DNA from: DASSFG01 sp035547915
Lineage (GTDB): Bacteria > Planctomycetota > Planctomycetia > Pirellulales > JAICIG01
Assembly: GCA_035547915.1 (NCBI GenBank)
Contig: DASZTS010000143.1
Span: 1-34,744 of the forward strand
Direction: 5' to 3'
Length of the DNA stretch: 34,744 bases
Both the position numbers and the translations under genes were made by a program. Positions 17,549 through 25,730 of this stretch are shown in pieces (within the stretch, counting starts at the first letter, position 1; each line of letters begins with the position of its first letter). The notes under the pieces are model-generated. The model searched no databases, was not told the DNA's origin, and saw nothing but the letters and a program-made list of their open reading frames with translations.

Positions 17549-18850
17549 TCAATCGAACACGCGGGGCTCGGGTATGGGCGTCACGAAACGGCCGCCCCAC
17601 TCGCGGATATACGACAATTGGTCGACGATCTCGTCCTTCAGGTTCCAAGGTAGGATGAGCACATAGTCGGGCTGCGTCTGGGCGATCCGCTCGGGCCCGT
17701 AGATGGGAATGTGCGTGCCCGGCAAGAACTTGCCGTGCTTGTAGGGATTGCGATCGACGGTGTAGGCCAGCAGATCGGAGCGCACGCCGCAGTAATTCAA
17801 CAGCGTGTTCCCCTTGCCCGGCGCGCCGTATCCGGCGACGGACAATCCCCGACGCTTGGCCGAAATGAGGAACTCCAGCAAGCGATGGCGGGTCTCGATC
17901 ACGCGCGGCGCATAAGAGCGATGCCCTTCCAACCCGTCGAGTCCCGCTTCGCCTTCGCGCTCGAGCAGACTCCGCACCCGGGGGCCGACGTCGAGCGCCG
18001 CGTGCTCGGCGTGCCGGGCGAACACGCGCAGCGATCCGCCGTGCGAAGGCAGTTCTTCCACGTCGAACACAACCAACCCGTGCTCCGCCAGAACGGCCCG
18101 CGCCGCTCGGAACGAGAAGTAACAGAAATGCTCGTGATAGATGGTATCGAACTGGTTCTCTTCCATCAGTCGCAGCAGATGCGGAAACTCGAAAGTCGCC
18201 ACGCCGGTCGGGGCCAACAAAAGCTTGGCGCCGGCGACGAAGTCGTTCAAGTCGGGCACGTGCGCCAATACGTTGTTGGCCGTGAGAAGGTTGGCCCGCA
18301 CGTTCTGGTCGACCAGTTCCTGGGCGGTGTTGCGGCCGAAGAATTTGACGAGCGTCGGCACGCCCTTGGCCAGCGCCGCCTGGGCAACGTTCGCCGCCGG
18401 ATCGATGCCCAGCGCCGGCACGCCGCGCTCGACGAAGTATTGCAGCAGGTAGCCGTCGTTGCTGGCGATCTCCACCACCTGGCTGCTGGCATCGAGCGCG
18501 AACCGTTCGATCATCTGCCCCACGTATCGGCGCGCGTGCCACAGCCACGAATCGGAATAGGACGAGAAGTAGGCGTATTCGCTGAAAATATCGGCCGCGC
18601 TGACATACTGCGGCAACTGCACGAGCAGACAGTTGCGGCAGACGTAGGCGCAGAGCGGGAAGAAGGGCTCCATGCGATCCAACTCGTCGGCCGACAAGAA
18701 GCTCTCGCACAGGGGCGACATACCCAGGTCGACGAAGACGTCGCGCAGCGATTCGTTGCAGAACCGGCAACGGTGTCGTCCCTGTCCGCCCGCGGCACCC
18801 TCGTCCGCCTGGCTACCGGGTTTCGTTGTATCGGAGATCGTTTGGCTCAT
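17549..18850 (-). CDS. Sugar C-methyltransferase (NovU/TylC3 type)
   Basis: This 433-residue SAM-dependent enzyme is predicted to add a methyl group to carbon (usually C3) of a keto-deoxysugar nucleotide, giving a branched sugar. The N-terminal zinc-binding module has C28-x2-C31 and C71-x2-C74 (HRCRFCNESL, then CAYVCRNCLLVQL). The SAM domain shows VVEIASNDGYLLQ (125-137) and LGIDPAANV. The catalytic segment is TIYHEHFCYFS. The C-terminal domain carries AGYGAPGKGNTLLNYCGV, typical of this three-domain family. ATG 18850 is preferred; the longer frame overlaps the DUF4910 gene. It is 14 bases after that gene. The exact sugar cannot be deduced. Confidence 0.9.
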   Translation of the reverse strand: MSQTISDTTKPGSQADEGAAGGQGRHRCRFCNESLRDVFVDLGMSPLCESFLSADELDRMEPFFPLCAYVCRNCLLVQLPQYVSAADIFSEYAYFSSYSDSWLWHARRYVGQMIERFALDASSQVVEIASNDGYLLQYFVERGVPALGIDPAANVAQAALAKGVPTLVKFFGRNTAQELVDQNVRANLLTANNVLAHVPDLNDFVAGAKLLLAPTGVATFEFPHLLRLMEENQFDTIYHEHFCYFSFRAARAVLAEHGLVVFDVEELPSHGGSLRVFARHAEHAALDVGPRVRSLLEREGEAGLDGLEGHRSYAPRVIETRHRLLEFLISAKRRGLSVAGYGAPGKGNTLLNYCGVRSDLLAYTVDRNPYKHGKFLPGTHIPIYGPERIAQTQPDYVLILPWNLKDEIVDQLSYIREWGGRFVTPIPEPRVFD

Positions 18851-18864
18851 AAGACTCTGAAATG

Positions 18865-20244
18865 CTAGGTGCAGTCTTCGATCAGTTGATGTTCCACCAG
18901 GAGGCGGGCCGCGCGGACCGTCACGTCGAACGCAAGATCGGTCCGTTCGGCCATGTCCAACAGCGAGTGCTCGCCGTCGGCCAGGTTCAACACCCAGAGC
19001 ATGGCGCGCTCCAGGTCGGCGCGGCCGTCTTCGCCGCCGATGGCCCGGTACAGCCCGCGACGGCCGAGCTGCGGTTCGCCATGCGGGCAGAGCGAACGGT
19101 AGGTACGGTTCTGTTCGAGCGCGTCGACGACAGACCGGCAGAAATCCAACGAGTCGGCCAGGGTCTCCGGCCGCACCAACTCGAGGTTGTCGGCCGAACT
19201 GTGATATTCGGGGTATTCGCCCGGCAACCAACGCATCAGGCAGCCCACCGGCAGATCGAACCCCGGCGAGCAGTATTGTCGTTCGTCGTAACCGAAGGGC
19301 TCGAATTCGAGCAGTCGATGCGCATGGCCCGATTTCTGCAAGAGATGGGCCACCGTCCGATCGATTTCGGCGCTGCCGCGCCGGCTCCGCTTATACGTCC
19401 AGCGTTCGCCGGTGCCCAACAAGGTGAGCACCAGCCCGTGCTTGATCTGTGCCAGCGATGCTCGCCGCGCGTTCAGCCACACGAGCGCGCCGATGGTCGC
19501 CGGCACGAATACGAACCGATACGAATAGCGCCGCTTTGGCTGACGGCCGAGGTGGCGCGCCAGCCAGGCGGCCACGGCGTTTCCCGAGAGGTTGTCGTTG
19601 GCCAGCGACGGATGGCAAATGTGACAGGAGAACAACACTTCGTCGCGCGATTCGCCGGGCAGATAATACTCGCCGTAGGTGAGCGCCCCGTCGACGAGTT
19701 CGGCGTCGACGACGACGTCGTATTCGGCCTCATCGCCGCGGGCGGCCAGCCTCGAACGTTCCTCGTGCGTCAGGCAGAAGCCCCAATTGTCGTGGTAATA
19801 CGACGTGCGATAGGGTACCCATGCGGGATGCTCGGGAAGACTATGCAGACGCTTTTCGAGGTCGGCCCAGCGCAGACGCGTCCGCACCGGCCGGCTGTAG
19901 TTGATGACGTGCAGATTCGACCGCCGGAAGTCGACCACGCGCCGGCCCGACGCATCTTGGATGTACGCGTCGCGGATCCGCCATTCTTGCGGGACGGTCC
20001 AATCGAAAACCGGAGTGCCCGTGGGAACCTCATGGATCTCCAGCGGCAGGTATTCGCGCAGTATGGCCAGTGTCTCGCGCACCCCCGGGCCGGTCAGGCT
20101 ACGGCAGATCGGATAGAGGCGCGAGAGGAGCGCGTGCATGGCCTGGCCGTCGTGCGCGGCACCATCGGCCGCGTCCGGCATGAGGGTCTCGGCATCCGGC
20201 TCCGCCCATGCGGCCCGATCGATGGTTTGTCGTTCACGAGACAT
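18865..20244 (-). CDS. DUF4910 aminopeptidase-like protein
   Basis: This 459-residue protein matches the DUF2172/DUF4910 family, M28-aminopeptidase-like proteins often encoded in surface-polysaccharide loci. Recognisable parts are the N-terminal ALLSRLYPICRSLTGPGVRE, the inserted jelly-roll-like region (VFDWTVPQEWRIRDAYI), the metal-ligand stretch SCHICHPSLANDNLSGN, and EYHSSADN near the C-terminal third; a winged-helix-like C-terminus ends the protein. The candidate zinc ligands (His, Asp, His) are retained, so hydrolytic activity is plausible, although its substrate is not established. ATG 20244 has GGAG upstream and overlaps the stop of the RmlC-like gene by 11 bases, indicating coupled translation. 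Confidence 0.87.
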   Translation of the reverse strand: MSRERQTIDRAAWAEPDAETLMPDAADGAAHDGQAMHALLSRLYPICRSLTGPGVRETLAILREYLPLEIHEVPTGTPVFDWTVPQEWRIRDAYIQDASGRRVVDFRRSNLHVINYSRPVRTRLRWADLEKRLHSLPEHPAWVPYRTSYYHDNWGFCLTHEERSRLAARGDEAEYDVVVDAELVDGALTYGEYYLPGESRDEVLFSCHICHPSLANDNLSGNAVAAWLARHLGRQPKRRYSYRFVFVPATIGALVWLNARRASLAQIKHGLVLTLLGTGERWTYKRSRRGSAEIDRTVAHLLQKSGHAHRLLEFEPFGYDERQYCSPGFDLPVGCLMRWLPGEYPEYHSSADNLELVRPETLADSLDFCRSVVDALEQNRTYRSLCPHGEPQLGRRGLYRAIGGEDGRADLERAMLWVLNLADGEHSLLDMAERTDLAFDVTVRAARLLVEHQLIEDCT

Positions 20245-20764
20245 AATCGGGCCAGCTCCGGTCCTTATCGGAAATCGCCGCGACCTCGAGCGGCCATTCA
20301 ATCTGAAAGCCCGGATCGTCGTAACGCACACCGCGGGCCGCGGCCGGCTCGTAATATGCCGACATCTGGTAGAACACCTCGGTGTCGTCCGTCAACGTCT
20401 GATACCCTTGGGCACAGCCGGGCGGAACGTAGAGCATGCGGCGCGTTTCGGCAGAGAGTTCGGCCGCGTACCAACGGCGATAGGTGGGCGAATCGTGACG
20501 CAGATCGAGGGCGACCACGTAGGCCGCTCCGCGGACCGCCCGCACCAATTTGGCTTCTTGATGCGGCGCAACCTGGAAGTGTAGGCCGCGCAGCGTTCCT
20601 CGGCGGGCGGTGAAGGCCAGATTCGACTGCACGAAGGGCTCTTCGCAACCCTGTTCGGCGAATTCACGCCGGCACCAAGCGCGGGCGAAAAAGCCGCGCT
20701 CGTCGCAGAGCGGCTCGACGTCGACTACCCAGGCGCCTTCGACGGTGGTGTTGGTGAATCGCAT
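20234..20764 (-). CDS. dTDP-4-dehydrorhamnose 3,5-epimerase-like protein (RmlC family)
   Basis: This 176-residue cupin-type epimerase acts on a 4-keto-6-deoxysugar nucleotide at C3 and/or C5. Seen are DERGFFARAW (21-30), TLRGLHFQ with catalytic His62, VALDLR, and Tyr132 in FYQMSAYYEP. The usual GFAHGF motif reads GCAQGYQTL here, so the second histidine is replaced by Gln119; C-methylsugar pathways often use such RmlC relatives as C5 or C3 epimerases. ATG 20764 matches the usual family start (MRFTNTTVEGAWVVDV). An ATG at 20809 would add 15 residues. The neighbours (C-methyltransferase, RfbF) suggest the substrate is CDP-linked, not dTDP-linked. Confidence 0.87.
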   Translation of the reverse strand: MRFTNTTVEGAWVVDVEPLCDERGFFARAWCRREFAEQGCEEPFVQSNLAFTARRGTLRGLHFQVAPHQEAKLVRAVRGAAYVVALDLRHDSPTYRRWYAAELSAETRRMLYVPPGCAQGYQTLTDDTEVFYQMSAYYEPAAARGVRYDDPGFQIEWPLEVAAISDKDRSWPDYVS

Positions 20765-20842
20765 GGTCAGAAAACGGGCGGGCGACGCGAGATCATGGTC
20801 ACGGGACATCCCTGTCGATGCTGCGAGCTCCTTTTTCCGCCT

Positions 20843-21904
20843 TCACGGCTCACGCGATCCGGCGCCGGCCAACGCGTCCGTTTCCGTCCAGCGCAGGTCC
20901 GGGCCGAGCCGCTTGCCGTCCAACAACTCGCTGAGCCGCCGCAGACGAACGAACTTCGACGACTCGATGTCGGTCGTCGTCAAATCGTGCCGCCGGTAGG
21001 CGTCGCGAAGCTGCTCGGCGCCGCGCTCCACGCTCCAACGCGGTTCGTAGCCGGGCAACGAACTCTCGGCCTTGCTGCAATCGACTCGATAGCAACGCCG
21101 GTCGGGACCGCCGTCGGGTGCATACTCCACCACGCTGCCGGGCACGACCTGCGCGACGATGTCGGCCATCTCGCTCACGCGGTAGTTTTCCTCGGTCCGA
21201 CCGATATTGAAAGCCTCGTTGTGGATCGTTTCGCGCGGTGCTTCCAGGGCGGCGAGAAACGCAGCGCAGATATCTTCGACGTGCACCACAGGCCGCCAAG
21301 GGGTGCCATCGCTACGAATGTAAATCCGCCCGGTGGTACACGCCGCGGCCACGAAATCGTTCAGCACCAGGTCGAGCCGCAACCGCGGAGAAAGACCATA
21401 GGCCGTCGCGTTGCGCAGATAGACCGGACTGAAGCGATCGTCGGCCAGCAGCGAAATATCGTGTTCGGCGAGCACCTTGGAACGGCCGTAGGGAGTCACC
21501 GGATTGAACGCCGCCGTCTCCGTCAAAAAATCGTCGCCCGCCGTGCCGTACATACTGCACGACGAGGAGAACAGGAACCGCCCGACGCCCGCTTCGCGAG
21601 CCAGCTTGGCCAGACGGACCGAGGCCAGGTGGTTGATCTGGTACGTCAGCTCGGGATCGAGGTTCGACAGTGGATCGTTCGACAGGGCCGCCAGGTGGAC
21701 GACCGCGTCAAAACCGGCCAAATCGTCAACACGCACATCGCGCAGGTCGATCACCCTGGAAGGCCATTCGCGGTCGGCGGCAAATAGCGTACAGGGCTCG
21801 AACCAATCCCCGTCGATGCCGTGCGCGTGGTAGCCCCGGTGCAGGAGCATGGGCATCAGAACGCTGCCGATATAACCGTGACAACCGGTAACAAGTACTC
21901 GCAT
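20843..21904 (-). CDS. NAD-dependent nucleotide-sugar epimerase/dehydratase
   Basis: This 353-residue extended short-chain dehydrogenase binds NAD through VLVTGCHGYIGS (3-14). It carries the catalytic set Ser (SSSCSMYG) and YxxxK (YGRSK), plus WRPVVHVEDIC and FNIGRTEENYRVSEMADIV, the family's substrate-binding signature. The C-terminus ends with a helical extension (DLRWTETDALAG). ATG 21904 with AAGGAAGAGG just upstream is preferred over GTG 21919. It lacks the GHTGFKG motif of CDP-glucose 4,6-dehydratase, so it is more likely the 4-ketoreductase or 4-epimerase acting after methylation and epimerisation. The reaction is inferred from context only. Confidence 0.85.
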   Translation of the reverse strand: MRVLVTGCHGYIGSVLMPMLLHRGYHAHGIDGDWFEPCTLFAADREWPSRVIDLRDVRVDDLAGFDAVVHLAALSNDPLSNLDPELTYQINHLASVRLAKLAREAGVGRFLFSSSCSMYGTAGDDFLTETAAFNPVTPYGRSKVLAEHDISLLADDRFSPVYLRNATAYGLSPRLRLDLVLNDFVAAACTTGRIYIRSDGTPWRPVVHVEDICAAFLAALEAPRETIHNEAFNIGRTEENYRVSEMADIVAQVVPGSVVEYAPDGGPDRRCYRVDCSKAESSLPGYEPRWSVERGAEQLRDAYRRHDLTTTDIESSKFVRLRRLSELLDGKRLGPDLRWTETDALAGAGSREP

Positions 21905-21967
21905 CCTCTTCCTTTTCACGAGCAGACGGCGCGTTTCCGACCCGACGGTCGCGCCTCTAATTCGACT

Positions 21968-22741
21968 CTAATTAGCAAACGAAGAACCGCCAGACACAAC
22001 CTCGACGGCACTATGCATTTTGTCGAGAGGGCGCCAGACCGGGTCGGCACTATCTCGACGATCCCACTCAATCAGGTTGCCGGGGGGCGCATCGGCGTGA
22101 TCGAACAGGAGTGCCGCGCACAGTTCGCCGATGTCTTGGGGAGCGAGCAACAAACCATCGGGGTGCTGGCGGGCAATGTCGTCCAAGCAGCGACCCTTTG
22201 CCTGGGCGGCGCGCTCGGCCATTGGCGTTGCCGTCCAGCCCGGCACGATGGCGTCGACGCGCGTGCCGCGAGGCGCCAGCTCATTGGCCAGTAGCCGGCA
22301 CAGCGCCAGTTCCGATGCCTTCGAGAGGGCATACGGGCCCGTTCCCCGGCAGAACGATGCCGACGAAAGAATGAACACGACGCGCTTCAGCGCCGTCGTG
22401 GCCGCATCGACGGCGCGGGTCAATCGCAACGGCCCGAGCAGGTTCACGGCCAACAGGTGGGCTATCAGCTCGTCGGGGGCGTCGAGCAGGCTCGGCTCCG
22501 CCTCATAGGCGGCGGCGCAGTGTACGATCGCTTCGACGGCCGGCGCACCGTCAAGGTCCGCTGCCAGGTCCATCCGCCGTGCCTCGCCCCGGCCGCAGCG
22601 TGCGACGAGGGCGGATGCGCGCTCGGCACCCGAACAATAAGCGACGACGGGCCATGCACCGCGCGCGGCGCACGCCAGCGCGATCGCACCGCCGATGCCT
22701 CCCGACGCGCCGGTGATGAGCACGCGATCGCCCGGCTTCAT
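21968..22741 (-). CDS. Short-chain dehydrogenase/reductase
   Basis: This 257-residue classical SDR has the cofactor motif LITGASGGIGGAIA (8-21) and the catalytic Ser-Tyr-Lys set in FILSSASFCRGTGPYALSK, followed by VDAIVPGWTATPM, typical of FabG-like reductases. It probably reduces a keto-sugar or related small substrate. Its ATG overlaps the stop of the GT2 gene (ATGA), so it belongs to the polysaccharide transcript. A start at ATG 22741 gives MKPGDRVLITGASGG, the standard distance to the Rossmann motif. Which step it performs is unknown; a final ketoreduction in the branched-sugar route is one option. Confidence 0.86.
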   Translation of the reverse strand: MKPGDRVLITGASGGIGGAIALACAARGAWPVVAYCSGAERASALVARCGRGEARRMDLAADLDGAPAVEAIVHCAAAYEAEPSLLDAPDELIAHLLAVNLLGPLRLTRAVDAATTALKRVVFILSSASFCRGTGPYALSKASELALCRLLANELAPRGTRVDAIVPGWTATPMAERAAQAKGRCLDDIARQHPDGLLLAPQDIGELCAALLFDHADAPPGNLIEWDRRDSADPVWRPLDKMHSAVEVVSGGSSFAN

Positions 22742-23748
22742 GCGCGCAGCTCCACAACCTTGGCGTCCGGCGATTCGTCATCGAGTCGGCGGGGACGTTC
22801 CGGCAGGCTCACCGTGGTGCCGCGACCGGTGACCGCTTCGTACAACACGCGCTTCCACTTGCCGAGTTGCAGAAGGTACCGGCAGAAGACGCCGAGACAC
22901 GACGCCCGCTCCGACCAGGACAGTGGCGCCCGCCAAAGGATGGCGAGATAACCCCAGCTCGAACGGAGCTGGCGCGGCCAGGCAAACCGCCGCGGCGCCG
23001 TCGGATCCATGTGGCGCGCCTGGGCGACCGCCGACGTATTGGCCGAAAAACGTTGGTCGTGCCAGCGCGAGTAGAAGAGAACGTCTTCGATCTCGGCGAA
23101 GCGGCCGAGCAGGCTCAGCTCGGCCAGAAACACCTTTTCGCCCCCATTGAACGGACGGTGCAGCCCGGTGCGGCGCATGGCCGAGCTGCGTATGACGCCG
23201 AACACCTCGTAACAACGTTGCGAGAAGACGAGCACCCCCAGATAGCGATCCCGCGGCTTTTCCGATCCGCACAGCGCGACGCGCCGCATCTCGCTCGCCG
23301 CCGAAATGCCCTGGAAGCTGACTTCATTCGGATCGCCCGAGGCGTGGTCCGGCACCATCTGGCCGAACTGATCGATGACCGCCGAACGAGAGAAGCAGAG
23401 CACCAACGAAGGGTCGCGGTCGAGCTGCGCGACGCACCGCGCGAAGAACTCGACATCGCACAGGTCGTCGTGGGCGGCCCACTTGAAGTATTCTCCCCGC
23501 GCCAGCCGGAACGTCTCGCTGAAATTCCATCCCGCGCCTCGGTTGGCCGGCTGGCGTACATAGCGAATGCGTTCGTCTCGCGCGGCGTAGGCGCGCACGA
23601 TCGATTCGGTGCCGTCCGTCGAGCCGTTGTCGGAGACGATCAGCTCGAAGTCGACGTAGGTCTGCGACAGCAGGCAATCGAGCGCCTCGGCCAGATAGTT
23701 CTCGCCGTTGTAGACGGGCAGGCCGATGCTGAGTTTCGGTTTTGTCAT
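22738..23748 (-). CDS. Family 2 glycosyltransferase
   Basis: This 336-residue GT-A fold transferase has KLSIGLPVYNGENYLAEALD at the N-terminus, VSDNGSTDGT (nucleotide binding), and the metal-binding acidic motif in FKWAAHDDLCD. The region after residue 200 (FNGGEKVFLAELSLLGRFAE) contains the acceptor-side acidic residue. No membrane helices are obvious apart from a weakly hydrophobic C-terminal segment, so it is cytoplasmic and peripheral. ATG 23748 gives the canonical short lead-in; two adjacent ATGs at 23760-23765 would add a few residues. It probably adds one sugar of the repeat unit on the lipid carrier. Confidence 0.9.
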   Translation of the reverse strand: MTKPKLSIGLPVYNGENYLAEALDCLLSQTYVDFELIVSDNGSTDGTESIVRAYAARDERIRYVRQPANRGAGWNFSETFRLARGEYFKWAAHDDLCDVEFFARCVAQLDRDPSLVLCFSRSAVIDQFGQMVPDHASGDPNEVSFQGISAASEMRRVALCGSEKPRDRYLGVLVFSQRCYEVFGVIRSSAMRRTGLHRPFNGGEKVFLAELSLLGRFAEIEDVLFYSRWHDQRFSANTSAVAQARHMDPTAPRRFAWPRQLRSSWGYLAILWRAPLSWSERASCLGVFCRYLLQLGKWKRVLYEAVTGRGTTVSLPERPRRLDDESPDAKVVELRA

Positions 23749-23814
23749 TGGGCGGTCCATCATGAGCAATGGGACGGCAACACGGAGAGTGTTGCCGCCC
23801 ATGTTCCACTGTCT

Positions 23815-24816
23815 TCAAGCAGCGTTGGCGGACGTGGCGTATTTCTTCACGTACTCTTCGCGAATCCATTCATACGTCTTGCTCATGCCGACCGCCAGGG
23901 GCGTGTTCGGCTCCCAGCCAAGGTAGCCGACAATCTTCGTGTTGTCGCTATTCCGGCCGTTCACACCCTTGGGCGCCGACAGATTGTAGCTGCGGCGCAG
24001 CTCGATTCCAGCGATCCGCTCGACGATATCGACCAACCCGTTGATCGACACCAATTCATTCGATCCCAGGTTGATCGGCTCCTCGATCTCGCTGTGCATG
24101 ATGCGGTGGATGCCGAGAATGCAATCGTCGATGTACATGAAGCTGCGGGTCTGATGGCCGTCGCCCCAGATCTCGATTTCGTGTTCGCCGGTCGATTGCG
24201 CGTGCAGCACCTTGCGGCAGACGGCGGCCGGGGCCTTCTCGCGTCCCCCTTCCCATGTGCCGTGGGGACCGTACACGTTGTGGAACCTCGCCACGCGGGT
24301 GATCAGGCCATAATCTTCGCGGAAATGGCGGCACATCCTCTCGGAGAACAGCTTCTCCCAGCCGTAGCCGTCTTCGGCCATCGCCGGGTAGGCGTCTTCT
24401 TCCTTGAGGGGTACCACGTCGGCGGAACGCTGCTTGTCGGCGTTGTAGACGCAGGCCGAGCTGGCATAGAAGTATCTTTGAACGCCCGCCGCCTGCGAGG
24501 CCATGAGCAGGTGCGTGTTGATCAACACCGAGAGCATGCACAGCGCCTTGTTGTTCTCGATGAATCCCATGCCGCCCATGTCGGCCGCCAGGTTGTAGAC
24601 GTGCCATGCGCCGTCGCAGGCTTCGACGCAGGCCCGCTTGTCCTTCAGGTCGGCCACGACGTTGTCGACCTCGGGGAACACCTGGTACCACTCGTCGAGC
24701 GGCTTGATGTCGACGGCGCGAACGTTCGCGTAGCCGTTTTGCAGCAGGTCGCGCACGAGATGCCCACCGATGAATCCGCCGCCTCCGGCGACGACGACCA
24801 GATCACGATTCTTCAC
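23815..24816 (-). CDS. GDP-mannose 3,5-epimerase-like NAD-dependent epimerase
   Basis: This 333-residue protein resembles plant GDP-D-mannose 3',5'-epimerase far more than ordinary UDP-sugar epimerases: NLAADMGGMGFIENNKALCM, YASSACVYNADKQ with the catalytic Cys, YGWEKLFSE with the Tyr/Lys pair, and RFHNVYGPHGTWEGGREKAP. The NAD loop is VVVAGGGGFIGGHL. The GTG start at 24816 is fixed by an AGGAG site 8 bases upstream. It would yield GDP-L-galactose or GDP-L-gulose from GDP-mannose if the plant activity holds, but bacterial homologues of this branch can act on other substrates, so specificity is uncertain. It is separated from the WecG gene by 38 bases. Confidence 0.85.
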   Translation of the reverse strand: MKNRDLVVVAGGGGFIGGHLVRDLLQNGYANVRAVDIKPLDEWYQVFPEVDNVVADLKDKRACVEACDGAWHVYNLAADMGGMGFIENNKALCMLSVLINTHLLMASQAAGVQRYFYASSACVYNADKQRSADVVPLKEEDAYPAMAEDGYGWEKLFSERMCRHFREDYGLITRVARFHNVYGPHGTWEGGREKAPAAVCRKVLHAQSTGEHEIEIWGDGHQTRSFMYIDDCILGIHRIMHSEIEEPINLGSNELVSINGLVDIVERIAGIELRRSYNLSAPKGVNGRNSDNTKIVGYLGWEPNTPLAVGMSKTYEWIREEYVKKYATSANAA

Positions 24817-24854
24817 AGCTTCGACTCCTGCTGCTTCCGCAGCCACAAGAATGG

Positions 24855-25730
24855 TTAGGTGAGGGTAGACGACGAGCCGCCGACGGGCGGCGAATGGGTG
24901 CCCGGTCGACGGTCGACGGATTTCTTGGTTGTTATCTTGCGCCCCATCGCCGCGGCGAGTTTGCACACGAAGAGCGTGTTGGTCGTGAAGTAACGACGCC
25001 CCAGGCGGCGCGGCTCGCACGCCAGCCGAAACAGCCACTCCAGCCCGCGACGCTGCATCCACACGGGCGCCATCGGCTTCACCCCGGCATGGAAGTCGAA
25101 GGCGGCCCCGACGCATACCTGCACCGCGTTGATCCGGTGTCGGTGCTCGTAGGCGAAATGGTCCTGCTTCGGACAGCCCAGGCCGATAAAAACAATGCCC
25201 GCTCCGCTGTCGTTGATGCGCTCCACGACGGCGGCGTCTTCTTCTTCGCTCAGCGGACGGAACGGTGGTGCTTCGGCGCCGGCGATGCGCAGGCCCGGGC
25301 ACTCGGCTTCCAAACGTTCCTTCAGCAGGTCGAGCACAGCGGGAGTGCCGCCGTAGAGATAGATGCCCACGCCCTGCCGGGCGGCGGCGCGGCAGAGGCG
25401 CATCGTCAGTTCGGGGCCATAGACGCGTTCGCTGAGACCCGCGCCGTGCAGCCAATTGAGGGCCCACCGCACCGGCTGGCCATCGGGCGTGACCAGGTCG
25501 AACGCATTCACGCGCTCGAACAACACCGGATCGCCGCACGCGGTCACCACGGCATGCACCGCCTGGCAGGCCACGATCGCCGGTCGATGCCGCTTACCGG
25601 CGCCGACGATCAGCGTCACCGCTTCCTCGTAGGTGGTCGGCGTGATCCCCAGGCCGAACAGATCGAGCTTGGCGGGCCACGCCGCAGCCGAGTCCGAATC
25701 CAACTTTTCGATTTCGCTGGCAACGCTCAT
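24855..25730 (-). CDS. WecG/TagA/CpsF family glycosyltransferase
   Basis: This 291-residue GT26 enzyme transfers a sugar (N-acetylmannosamine or its uronate in the characterised members) to an undecaprenyl-linked acceptor. Seen are DLFGLGITPTTYEEAVTLIV at the N-terminus, VTPDGQPVRWALNW with the catalytic Asp, SERVYGPELTMRLC, YLYGGTPAVLDLLKERLE, FIGLGCPKQDHFAYEHRHRI, and VGAAFDFHAG, all in family order. It starts at ATG 25730 and overlaps the GT4 gene by four bases (ATGA). The Ser/Thr/Pro-rich C-terminal tail (~25 residues) is not part of the fold. Confidence 0.92.
   Translation of the reverse strand: MSVASEIEKLDSDSAAAWPAKLDLFGLGITPTTYEEAVTLIVGAGKRHRPAIVACQAVHAVVTACGDPVLFERVNAFDLVTPDGQPVRWALNWLHGAGLSERVYGPELTMRLCRAAARQGVGIYLYGGTPAVLDLLKERLEAECPGLRIAGAEAPPFRPLSEEEDAAVVERINDSGAGIVFIGLGCPKQDHFAYEHRHRINAVQVCVGAAFDFHAGVKPMAPVWMQRRGLEWLFRLACEPRRLGRRYFTTNTLFVCKLAAAMGRKITTKKSVDRRPGTHSPPVGGSSSTLT

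Noticed and set aside
22867..24858. 663-codon plus-strand frame crossing three minus-strand genes
   Set aside because: It spans the GT2 and epimerase genes, which have intact motifs, and covers their intergenic spacer; a long stop-free run is expected at this GC content.
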